Notes: generated by a model not told the origin, from the sequence alone. DNA of 6,961 nucleotides from Kiritimatiellia bacterium (GCA_017430155.1 JAFRNO010000502.1:1-6961), one strand, 5' to 3'; positions 1 to 5,586 are shown, counted from the stretch's first letter. Program-made: numbers and translations.

Positions 1-2
1 AG

Positions 3-23
3 GGCGGTCGCCCCGCGACCGCC
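3..23. repeat. Perfect inverted repeat (hairpin 1)
   Basis: GGCGGTCG at 3-10 is the exact reverse complement of CGACCGCC at 16-23, with a 5-base spacer. It is non-coding here and stands just before a second hairpin and a terminator. It has no T tract of its own, so it is not a stand-alone terminator. It may be part of the 3' untranslated region of a gene to the left of the window, or of an interspersed palindromic element. Confidence 0.7.
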
Positions 24-32
24 GCTTGGTAG

Positions 33-53
33 GGACGCCTCCAGGAGGCGTCC
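33..53. repeat. Near-perfect palindrome (hairpin 2)
   Basis: GGACGCCTCC at 33-42 and GGAGGCGTCC at 44-53 are exact reverse complements around a single central A. As RNA it would fold with a loop of at least three bases and an 8-9 bp GC-rich stem. It lies 9 bases after hairpin 1 and 8 bases before the terminator stem. The symmetry is exact; the function is unknown. Confidence 0.7.
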
Positions 54-61
54 GCAAACGG

Positions 62-97
62 GAGGGCCGCGCTTGTCGCGGCCTTCTCTTTTTCTTT
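62..97 (+). terminator. Rho-independent terminator of an upstream gene outside the window
   Basis: GGCCGCG (65-71) pairs with CGCGGCC (77-83) across a CTTGT loop. The stem extends through G64-T84, A63-T85 and G62-C86. It is followed by TCTTTTTCTTTT, a pyrimidine tract dominated by T. This is the standard layout for intrinsic termination of rightward transcription and would insulate the fadL promoter starting at 111. The terminated gene itself is not in the window. Confidence 0.75.
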
Positions 98-110
98 TCC
101 TCTTTGCTGC

Positions 111-139
111 TTGACATTTGCGACACAAACTGATATACT
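111..139 (+). promoter_or_regulatory. Sigma70-type promoter of the fadL-like gene
   Basis: A consensus -35 TTGACA at 111-116 and a -10 TATACT (5 of 6 consensus) at 134-139 are separated by an optimal 17 bp. Transcription should start near 146, giving a leader of about 30 bases before the ATG at 177. It lies directly after the terminator, so it is probably the only promoter for this gene. It also excludes the in-frame TTG at 111 as a start codon, because that TTG is part of the -35 element. Confidence 0.85.
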
Positions 140-165
140 GTCACAATGTTTCTTTCACCCAAAAA

Positions 166-169
166 AGGA
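166..169 (+). promoter_or_regulatory. Ribosome binding site deciding the fadL start
   Basis: AGGA at 166-169, within AAAAAAGGAC, lies 7 bases before the ATG at 177. This spacing, with the signal peptide that begins at this Met, fixes the start codon. Confidence 0.75.
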
Positions 170-176
170 CAAGTGC

Positions 177-1586
177 ATGAAAAAGCTGAATCTGGCAGTC
201 GCCGGTGTGGCGTTGACCGGGTTTTCCGCGTTCGGCGCGGGTTTCGCCCTGTACGAGGGCTCCGCGTCGGGTACGGCGCTCGGTGGTGCCGTGATGGGCA
301 AGGCGCAGGACGCCTCGACCGTTTTCTACAACCCTGCGGCGATGTCGGACTTCACGAACGTGGTGGTAACGGTTGGCTTCGTGACCGAACACCCCACGGC
401 GGACACGGCCATCAACGGGCATCATGGCCGCAAGATGGATCCCGGCGCGTTCGTGCTGCCGCACACCTATGCGGTCGTGCCGCTTCCCTACGACTTCTCG
501 TTCGGCCTCGGCTTTGCACCAGAGTTCGGTCTCGGCACGCACTACAACCAAGACTGGGAGATGGCCTGGAACACGCGTAGCACGTTCGTGGAGGGCCTCA
601 CGCTCAACCCGAACATCTCCTACCGCATCACGGACAAGTGGAGCGTGGCGGCCGGTATCCGGCTCTTGTACTTTGAGTTCGACCAGTATTCCCATCCGCA
701 GGCCGTGAGCGACGGCAACTACTACGGTTCCATGCGCAACCACCTGAAGGGCGACAACGGCTTCACCGACTGGGGCTGGGAGCTTTCCACGCGCTACCGG
801 TTCACGGACACGATCTCCGCCGGCGTCCTCTACAAGTCGTACATCGACACGAAAGTGAAGGGTTACAACCACACGCGCGTCAAGTCCCGCGACTACTCCG
901 CGGCCGAGGCGCAGGCGCAGGCCCAGGCCGACGCGGCCGTGCGCGACCGTCTCACCGCGATGGGCCTCGCCGGCACGCCCTACTGGGACGTCTACTACGC
1001 GCAGGCCATGCAGCAAGCCAGCGCGCAGGCGCGTTCGCAGGCCCACGGGATGGTCGATTCGGCGCTCGACTCGGCGGCCGACGGCAACACGGGCAACGCG
1101 CACGCGGACATCCGCCTCCCGCAGTCCGTCACGCTCGGCGGCAACTGGGACGTGACGGAGACCGTCCACCTCGGCTCGTCGCTCACCTGGACGGAATGGT
1201 CCTCCATGCCGGAAATCAATTTCCACCTGCCTTCCGGCGTCAAGACCACGAAGCTCAACTGGCACGACGTCTACCGCATCGGTCTCGGCGGCGCGTGGGA
1301 CTTCCACGAGAACTTCTCGCTGCTGGGGTCCTACGTGTACGACATGGATCCCTGCAGCCACCGCCGCAACGACGGTTCCACGATGCTGCCGCCCGGTGAC
1401 CGCCACATCGGCACGATCGGCCTTCAGTGGCACTACGGCAACCTGGACGTGACGGTCTGCTACGGCCTCGTGTTCATGATGTCGCACGACGCCCACTTCA
1501 TCGACGCGCAGGGCAACGACTGGAAGTTCGACACGCACAACGGCATTTCGCAGTCCGCCGGCGTCTCCGTCAGCTATCGCTTCTGA
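177..1586 (+). CDS. FadL/OmpP1/TodX-family outer-membrane channel with a large Ala/Gln-rich insertion
   Basis: A 469-residue outer-membrane protein of the FadL family, beta-barrels that let hydrophobic compounds such as long-chain fatty acids or aromatics diffuse across the outer membrane. Residues 1-22 form a signal peptide (MKK, then a hydrophobic run ending GAG). The mature N-terminus carries the FadL hatch signature: ALYEGSASGTALGG (24-37), KAQDASTVFYNPAAM (42-56) with the NPA motif at 52-54. Alternating beta-strands follow to a C-terminal YRF, whose terminal Phe is the usual signal for barrel assembly. The stretch DIRLPQSVTLGG (311-322) and WTEWSSM (338-344) match the conserved LP-x-S and W-T-x-W-S region of the family. 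Between strands, residues 241-305 are an alanine/glutamine-rich, probably helical insertion that canonical FadL lacks. ATG 177 was chosen for its SD, promoter and signal peptide. The gene has its own promoter. It ends 10 bp from the convergent receptor gene. The substrate cannot be told from sequence. Confidence 0.88.
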   Translation: MKKLNLAVAGVALTGFSAFGAGFALYEGSASGTALGGAVMGKAQDASTVFYNPAAMSDFTNVVVTVGFVTEHPTADTAINGHHGRKMDPGAFVLPHTYAVVPLPYDFSFGLGFAPEFGLGTHYNQDWEMAWNTRSTFVEGLTLNPNISYRITDKWSVAAGIRLLYFEFDQYSHPQAVSDGNYYGSMRNHLKGDNGFTDWGWELSTRYRFTDTISAGVLYKSYIDTKVKGYNHTRVKSRDYSAAEAQAQAQADAAVRDRLTAMGLAGTPYWDVYYAQAMQQASAQARSQAHGMVDSALDSAADGNTGNAHADIRLPQSVTLGGNWDVTETVHLGSSLTWTEWSSMPEINFHLPSGVKTTKLNWHDVYRIGLGGAWDFHENFSLLGSYVYDMDPCSHRRNDGSTMLPPGDRHIGTIGLQWHYGNLDVTVCYGLVFMMSHDAHFIDAQGNDWKFDTHNGISQSAGVSVSYRF

Positions 1587-1602
1587 CGCGCCGCCGTCAG
1601 AA
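1581..1602. terminator. Hairpin spanning both convergent stop codons (possible bidirectional terminator)
   Basis: TTCTGACG (1581-1588) and CGTCAGAA (1595-1602) are exact reverse complements with a 6-base loop. The left arm contains the terminal Phe codon and TGA of the fadL-like gene, and the right arm contains the same for the receptor on the other strand. There is no T tract on either side, so intrinsic termination would be weak. It may instead block exonucleases or slow convergent polymerases, or be a by-product of both genes ending Phe-TGA-CG. Confidence 0.45.
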
Positions 1603-3750
1603 CGTGGCGCGGATGCCGATCTCGAACGTGCGCGGCTCGCCCACGAGGCACTCGTAGTAGTGGCGTGCGGATTCGAAATACTTCTCGCCGAACAGGTTGC
1701 GCACGCCGAGGGTGAGAATCCAGTCTTTGCTGCCGCCGAACTTGGAAAGTGGCATTGAGACGTTGACGTCGAAGATGTGCGACGGATCGAAGCGCAGGTC
1801 CTTGTCCACGTAGCTGCCGCGCATGGTGGCGTAGCTCATCGAGCGGAACCGGTAGTTGCCGCCGATCACGACGTCCTCCATGAATCCCCAGTCGAAGCGG
1901 TAGGAGGTCGAGAACGAGAAGGTGTGCGCCGGATAGCGTTCGAAGTCGCGTCCTTTCTCATGGGGTGAAACGTTGCGGTCCGTGTACCAGTTGTAGCCGT
2001 ACATGCCCATGAGGGTCCAGTTGTCGGTGACGTCGCCCGAGACGGAGAGCTCCACGCCGCGCGAGGTGTTGCGTCCGTCGTAGGTGTAGTAGCCGGTGGC
2101 GGTGTCCGCCTCCGGCACGTTCTCCTGTTCGATGCGGTAGGTTGAGAGCGTCACCCACAGCTTCTCGGCCGGACTCACGCGCACGCCGCCCTCGTACTGC
2201 GTGGCGCGCCAGGGCGTGGTGGGGCTGCTGCCGTCCGCGTTGCGCAGGCCGAGCATGGGCGTGCGCGTCTGGGAGAGGTTGCCGAAGAGGACGAGCCAGT
2301 CGAGCGGACGGATCGTGAGGCCGCCGCGCGGCGAAAGGGCGTCTGCGGAGGTCGCCCAGTAGCGCGTCGAGGTGATCGCGCCCGTTCGGGCGTCACGCGT
2401 GACGGACGTATAGGCCTCCTGCTCGAAGTGGTCGTAGCGGAGGCCGCCGAGGAGCGTGAACCAGCGCCAGTTGACGGAATCCTGCAACAGCAGACCGTAG
2501 CGCGACGTGGGCGTGCCGAAGCCGCCGGACGATTCACGGTAGTAGTAGTCGGGCTGGATGACGAGGGAATTCTTGATTTCCAGCGGCAGTTCCTTCGTCC
2601 AGATCGAGCGGGTATAGAGGTTGTAGTTCCGGCTGACGGAATCGGCCTCGCTGAAGCCCGAAGTCATGTATTTTTCGCCCGAGAGCCACCGGCCGGTCTC
2701 GTAATAGTTCAGCAGTTCGTCTCCCGTGCCGTTGTACGGCTCCTGCATGGAGAAGTCCCATGACGAGAACATCATGCCCGCGCCGAACTTCAAGAGCCAC
2801 TCCTCCGTCACCTGCCAGTCGAGCCACGGGTTCACCATGAAGCTCTCGTAGGTGGCGCGGTCGCCGCGCCGGCAGGAGGATTCATACCAGCTGTAGCCGC
2901 CGCCGGGGTGTCCGCGGAACACCGGCACGCCGATGTAGCCGGGCTGGTCGGTGTACTGGAACATCGACTTCACGCCCATCGTCACGTCGTCGCCCGCCTG
3001 GGCGATCACGGACGGCGCCACGGTGAACGACTCGCGCGGGCGCGCGCCTTTCTGGATGCCCTGGTGGATGTAGGTCGGCTCGTAGTAGTCGGCCGTGCCG
3101 ATCACGCGCACCGCCGTCTTCCCCTCCAGGGCCGTTTCGTTCACGTCCACCATGCCGCGCTGGCGGAACGTGTGCTTGCCCACGGAGGTGTTCGCCTGCA
3201 GGCCGATCTCGTCCTTGTCGAGGCGGGCGCTCTTCATGTAGAGGTTCACCGCACCGCCGCCGCCCGAGGCGTTCTGCGAACCGCCCGCGCCGCCGGCGAG
3301 GGAGCCGATGGGGCCCTTGACGATCTCGATGCGCTCCAGCAGGAACGGATCCATGAAGAGGCCGGCGCCGCGCCCGATCGGCAACACGCCGTCGAACGCC
3401 GGCTCCGTGCCGCCCATGCCGCGGATGGTGAACTGCCCGGGATTGCGCACGAGGAGCGACTTGCCTCCCGTTTCGATGCCCGGTACGTAGCGCAGGAGGT
3501 CATGCAGGTCGGTGGGGTTGTGCTCGCGGATGTAGTCCTCGGTGAGGGTGTCCACTACCGTCGGCAACTCCTCCGGCGGCGCGTCGGTGAACGTGGCGCC
3601 GTTGACGACGGCGGGACGGTACCGCGAAAGAGCGGTTGCCTCAACGACGACGGTCTCAAGGTAGGGGACGTCGTTTGTAGAAGCTTCCACTGCGATTAGA
3701 GCGGCTGGGAAAAGCACGGCTGTGTAGCTGACAAAGGGTATTATCTTCAT
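1597..3750 (-). CDS. TonB-dependent outer-membrane receptor, siderophore type
   Basis: A 717-residue gated barrel that imports a bound ligand, most likely a ferric siderophore, using energy from TonB-ExbB-ExbD. In order: signal peptide (residues 1 to about 22, MKIIPFVSYTAVLF then an Ala-rich stretch); a TonB box-like ETVVVEA (32-38); a plug domain at about 55-175 with LLRYVPGIE, FTIRGMGG (107-114), ERIEIVKGP (139-147) and a Gly-rich segment ending GAVNLYMK; then the barrel. C-terminal marks are GVRNLFGEKYF and GEPRTFEIGIRATF with a terminal Phe. Length and the GRNTSRGVELS segment fit siderophore receptors. Only two cysteines are present, C293 and C701, both in probable surface loops. The ATG at 3750 is preferred because the signal peptide begins there; an in-frame TTG at 3789 that overlaps the tonB stop would add 13 polar residues. 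No good Shine-Dalgarno precedes the ATG, so translation may be coupled to tonB. The exact ligand is not deducible. Confidence 0.9.
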   Translation of the reverse strand: MKIIPFVSYTAVLFPAALIAVEASTNDVPYLETVVVEATALSRYRPAVVNGATFTDAPPEELPTVVDTLTEDYIREHNPTDLHDLLRYVPGIETGGKSLLVRNPGQFTIRGMGGTEPAFDGVLPIGRGAGLFMDPFLLERIEIVKGPIGSLAGGAGGSQNASGGGGAVNLYMKSARLDKDEIGLQANTSVGKHTFRQRGMVDVNETALEGKTAVRVIGTADYYEPTYIHQGIQKGARPRESFTVAPSVIAQAGDDVTMGVKSMFQYTDQPGYIGVPVFRGHPGGGYSWYESSCRRGDRATYESFMVNPWLDWQVTEEWLLKFGAGMMFSSWDFSMQEPYNGTGDELLNYYETGRWLSGEKYMTSGFSEADSVSRNYNLYTRSIWTKELPLEIKNSLVIQPDYYYRESSGGFGTPTSRYGLLLQDSVNWRWFTLLGGLRYDHFEQEAYTSVTRDARTGAITSTRYWATSADALSPRGGLTIRPLDWLVLFGNLSQTRTPMLGLRNADGSSPTTPWRATQYEGGVRVSPAEKLWVTLSTYRIEQENVPEADTATGYYTYDGRNTSRGVELSVSGDVTDNWTLMGMYGYNWYTDRNVSPHEKGRDFERYPAHTFSFSTSYRFDWGFMEDVVIGGNYRFRSMSYATMRGSYVDKDLRFDPSHIFDVNVSMPLSKFGGSKDWILTLGVRNLFGEKYFESARHYYECLVGEPRTFEIGIRATF

Positions 3751-3785
3751 GACATTTGAGTAAACGCCGTCCGGTTTTTGTAGGT

Positions 3786-4571
3786 TCAATCCTTCAGGTG
3801 AAAATCAAGGGGGAGGCGAACCGTATAGGGAACATTGACAGAACCCTGTCGCGCCGAATTGAAGGGCGCGCGCTTGGCGGCCTGGATGGCGGCCTGATCT
3901 AACTCCGGGAAACCGCAGGATTTGAAAACTCGTACATGATCCACAGTGCCTTCAGCCGATATGTCCAGTTCAAGGATGACAATGCCTTCCTCGCCGCGCT
4001 GGCGCGCGCCTTTGGGGTATTCGGGTTTGATGCGGCGGCGGGGTGAGGGCTGCTTGTCCACTTTGACACGCGCCTGGGAAGGCGCGGGCGCGGGCGGGAT
4101 CTCGACGGACGGAGGTTGCTGCGGCTGCGGTGGTGGGGTTTCTTCGGGGGGTGGGGAATGTGTGTTTTTTTGATCTGGGTTCGGCTCGGGTTCCTGTTCG
4201 GTGACAGGAGGAGGCGGCGGTTCGATAACGGGCAATGGGAGGTCAATGGTTGGTGGTGGCGGTGGTGGCGGCTCGACTGTTGGCGGGGGCGGAAACTCGA
4301 CGGCTGGCGGCGGCGGCAGGGGCTCGATGACGGCTGGCGGCGGCGTGGGGGGAGGAGGTTCAACGGCGGGAGAAGGCGGCTGGGCCGCTGGGGTGGCTGT
4401 TTCTTCGGGCGTTTCGGAGAAGGAAAGGTCGACCGAGGTCATGTCGAGTTCGGGAAGGGTGGCGTTGTCGGATGAAAACCAGCCGAGATACGCGGCACCG
4501 GTGATCAGTGCGGCGTGGGCGGCGAGCGCGCAGGCGAGGGCGCAGATCGCACGGATGATGGCGCCCCGCAT
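3786..4571 (-). CDS. tonB: TonB energy-transducing protein with extended proline-rich linker
   Basis: A 261-residue periplasm-spanning protein that passes the force generated by ExbB-ExbD to outer-membrane receptors. Residues 8-30 form the single N-terminal membrane anchor and contain H19, matching the essential transmembrane His (H20) of E. coli TonB. Residues about 61-163 are a proline-rich, mostly acidic linker of short repeats of the type VEPPPP. Basic residues then appear (RVKVDK, PRRRIK) before the C-terminal TonB fold at about 178-261, which shows KPEYPKGAR (Y185-P186), GIVILELDISAEG and the closing VPYTVRLPLDF strand. The start is firmly placed: GGAGG at 4578-4582 lies 6 bases upstream, and the ATG overlaps the exbD stop by one base (TGATG). 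It sits between exbD and the receptor it presumably serves. Confidence 0.92.
   Translation of the reverse strand: MRGAIIRAICALACALAAHAALITGAAYLGWFSSDNATLPELDMTSVDLSFSETPEETATPAAQPPSPAVEPPPPTPPPAVIEPLPPPPAVEFPPPPTVEPPPPPPPTIDLPLPVIEPPPPPVTEQEPEPNPDQKNTHSPPPEETPPPQPQQPPSVEIPPAPAPSQARVKVDKQPSPRRRIKPEYPKGARQRGEEGIVILELDISAEGTVDHVRVFKSCGFPELDQAAIQAAKRAPFNSARQGSVNVPYTVRLPLDFHLKD
4195..4390 (-). repeat. Low-complexity proline-codon repeats inside tonB
   Basis: The minus strand is a run of CCN proline codons interrupted by GTC/ATC-GAG/GAT (Val/Ile-Glu/Asp) codons. It gives about six degenerate protein repeats of 7-11 residues (AVEPPPP, VIEPLPPPP, AVEFPPPP, TVEPPPPPPP, TIDLPLP, VIEPPPPP). On the plus strand this reads as GGTGGCGG-type repeats. 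Such DNA can gain or lose units by slippage, so linker length may vary between strains. Boundaries are approximate. Confidence 0.7.
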
Positions 4572-5047
4572 CAGTTGCCTCCGGGAGTTCTGTTATCGCC
4601 GATATCATCGGCGATCTCCCCCGCCTTCCCGCTCACCTGGAAGCTGGCCTTCTCCACGCCGGCGGCCTTGAGGCGGGCGAGCAGCTCAATGCCCACGCCA
4701 AGGCTGGCCTTGCGGTCGGCGGAGATGAGGACGGGCGTCTCCTTGCGGATGTCGACGAGGCGCCTCACCGCCTCGACGAGGTCGTCTTGCGACAGCGGGC
4801 GGCCGTTGAGCTGGAGCGCGTCCTGCGCGTCGATCGTCACGACCACGCGTTCGCCTTTCTCTAGCGCGCCTGCGGCGGCGGGGAGATCCACCTTGAGACC
4901 ATGGTGCACTGCCATGTTGAAGACCGAATAGACGAAGAACACGAGCACGAGGAACATGACGTCCATGAGCGACACCATCTCCACGCGCGCTTCGCGCTTC
5001 AGGAAGGGGCTTTTAAGCTTCTTCTTTGTCGTCTTCTTCGTTTTCAT
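4571..5047 (-). CDS. exbD: ExbD/TolR-family proton-channel partner
   Basis: A 158-residue inner-membrane protein of the ExbB-ExbD motor. Residues 1-23 are cytoplasmic and strongly basic (10 Lys/Arg among the first 21 residues). One membrane helix spans about 25-45, in the sequence SLMDVMFLVLVFF. D29 within it corresponds to the proton-carrying Asp25 of E. coli ExbD. Residues about 50-150 form the periplasmic domain (VVVTIDAQDALQLNG, VLISADRKASLG). Start: ATG 5047, inside the end of exbB, in the +1 frame relative to it. Only a weak GAAG-type ribosome site is visible, so translation is probably coupled to exbB. The gene ends by a 1-base overlap with tonB. TolR is the main alternative, but the adjoining tonB and TonB-dependent receptor favour ExbD. 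Confidence 0.92.
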   Translation of the reverse strand: MKTKKTTKKKLKSPFLKREARVEMVSLMDVMFLVLVFFVYSVFNMAVHHGLKVDLPAAAGALEKGERVVVTIDAQDALQLNGRPLSQDDLVEAVRRLVDIRKETPVLISADRKASLGVGIELLARLKAAGVEKASFQVSGKAGEIADDIGDNRTPGGN

Positions 5048-5060
5048 CTTCTTCGTCTTC
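5013..5060 (-). other. exbB/exbD overlap and purine-rich tract encoding opposite charges
   Basis: exbB ends at TAA 5013-5015 while exbD starts at ATG 5045-5047, a 35-base overlap. The minus strand here is almost pure GAA/GAC/AAG-like sequence. Read in the exbB frame it gives an acidic tail (EDEEDENEEDDKEEA, 12 Asp/Glu of 15). Read one base on, it gives the exbD start MKTKKTTKKKLK (7 Lys of 12). Both protein ends are expected in the cytoplasm. Confidence 0.85.
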
Positions 5061-5486
5061 GAGGCGGGCGGTCGCCTTGGCGAGCAGGCCGAGCAGGAAA
5101 TTGTAGGGGAACACGAGGATCAGCGTGGCGATGAGGCCCGCCGCCGTGGTGATGAGCGCCTCGCCGATGCCGGCCGTCGCCGCAAGGGGGGATGCGGCGT
5201 CCGACACCTTGAGCGCGCCGAAGGTCTGGATGATGCCCGTCACGGTGCCGAGGATGCCGAGCATCGGCTCGGCAGTGATGATGGTGGAGAGCAGCCCGAA
5301 ACCGCGCTGGAGGCGGTTGAGAGCCGCCTGCGGGTCGGCCGCGCGTTCGTGGTTGCGGAAGAATGCGTAGAAGGCGTAGAGTCGGTCGAAGACGATGGCA
5401 ACGCCCACGATGGATAAAATGAGGATGGGCCACATCACGGGGCCGCCCTCGCGGAAAGACTGGAATATCTGCGAAAATGTCGGCAT
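5013..5486 (-). CDS. exbB: Compact ExbB/TolQ/MotA-family proton channel
   Basis: A 157-residue membrane subunit that forms the proton channel powering TonB. Three membrane helices are visible: about 16-36, about 64-86 (PMLGILGTVTGIIQTF) and about 108-134 (GIGEALITTAAGLIATLILVFPYN). E109, T81 and T114 correspond by motif to E176, T148 and T181 of E. coli ExbB. The cytoplasmic loop between helices 1 and 2 is only about 25 residues, against roughly 90 in E. coli (244-residue protein). This resembles the short ExbB class known from Helicobacter rather than a truncated gene, because all three helices and the catalytic motifs are intact. The C-terminus is an unusual acidic tail (143-157). ATG 5486 is the first Met of the frame and is preceded by an AT-rich stretch without a Shine-Dalgarno. 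It is the first gene of the exbB-exbD-tonB-receptor operon. Confidence 0.88.
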   Translation of the reverse strand: MPTFSQIFQSFREGGPVMWPILILSIVGVAIVFDRLYAFYAFFRNHERAADPQAALNRLQRGFGLLSTIITAEPMLGILGTVTGIIQTFGALKVSDAASPLAATAGIGEALITTAAGLIATLILVFPYNFLLGLLAKATARLEDEEDENEEDDKEEA

Positions 5487-5500
5487 ATTATTTTAAACGC

Positions 5501-5518
5501 ACGAAAGGGGGTTTTCGT
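5501..5518 (-). repeat. Small hairpin in the exbB leader
   Basis: On the minus strand ACGAAA (5518-5513) pairs with TTTCGT (5506-5501) across an ACCCCC loop. It ends 14 bases before the exbB ATG, where a ribosome site would normally lie. It could shape translation initiation, but six base pairs can also arise by chance. Confidence 0.35.
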
Positions 5519-5526
5519 TCATCGCG

Positions 5527-5563
5527 ATGGAATCATATGCAATTCGTGCATACACCATTCCAT
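5527..5563. promoter_or_regulatory. Nested inverted repeats, candidate operator in the divergent region
   Basis: Outer arms ATGGAAT (5527-5533) and ATTCCAT (5557-5563) are exact reverse complements. Inner arms TATGCA (5536-5541) and TGCATA (5547-5552) are also exact, with an ATTCG spacer. The two dyads have nearly the same centre (5545 and 5544). The element covers the hisS -35 region and lies upstream of exbB, where a metal-responsive repressor site would be expected. It does not match the canonical Fur box (GATAATGATAATCATTATC), so the regulator is unknown. Confidence 0.5.
5532..5537 (-). promoter_or_regulatory. Possible -10 element for the exbB operon
   Basis: On the minus strand TATGAT (5537-5532) is a reasonable -10, which would place the transcript start near 5525, about 39 bases before the exbB ATG. 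No convincing -35 is found 16-18 bp upstream, so this is weak; an activator or another sigma factor may be needed. It lies inside the nested dyad. Confidence 0.3.
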
Positions 5564-5586
5564 AAGACGGCTTTTTGTGCTATAAT
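5558..5586 (+). promoter_or_regulatory. hisS promoter with extended -10
   Basis: TATAAT at 5581-5586 is a perfect -10 and is preceded by TGC (5578-5580), the extended -10 motif. The hexamer 17 bp upstream, TTCCAT (5558-5563), is a poor -35, as is common with extended -10 promoters. Transcription should begin near 5593, leaving a leader of about 33 bases. This excludes the in-frame TTG at 5575 as a start, because it lies upstream of the expected transcript. Confidence 0.75.

Larger units (their letters stand above)
1597..5486 (-). other. Putative exbB-exbD-tonB-receptor operon
   Basis: Four minus-strand genes follow with overlaps of 35 bp and 1 bp and a 35-bp gap, and no terminator or convincing internal promoter lies between them. 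They encode an entire TonB uptake unit from inner-membrane motor to outer-membrane gate. Single-transcript expression is inferred from spacing. An inner-membrane ABC transporter, periplasmic binding protein and siderophore biosynthesis genes are absent from the window. Confidence 0.8.

Noticed and set aside
111..176. In-frame 22-residue N-terminal extension of the FadL-like protein from TTG 111
   Set aside because: The TTG is the -35 hexamer of the promoter and lies upstream of the expected transcript start. The signal peptide and ribosome site support ATG 177.
141..1538. 465-residue open frame on the minus strand opposite fadL
   Set aside because: Its protein is Arg/Val/Glu/His-rich without any domain pattern, as expected from the antisense of a GC-rich gene. 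The plus frame is a clear FadL protein with promoter and ribosome site.
2908..3699. 263-residue plus-strand open frame opposite the receptor
   Set aside because: It is His/Arg/Val/Gly-rich, typical antisense translation, and the receptor frame on the other strand has full domain support.
3751..3789. TTG 3789 as the receptor start, overlapping the tonB stop
   Set aside because: It would put 13 polar residues before a standard signal peptide, and the AAGGA-like sequence directly abuts the TTG with no spacing. ATG 3750 is more likely, though coupling through this overlap cannot be excluded.
4201..4671. Gly-rich plus-strand open frame opposite tonB
   Set aside because: The poly-glycine is just the complement of the TonB proline codons; the remainder has no family features.
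5013..5047. Programmed frameshift making an ExbB-ExbD fusion at the A-rich overlap
   Set aside because: The frames differ by +1, but no known slippery site with a stimulatory structure is visible, and exbD has its own ATG. Simple coupled overlap is enough.
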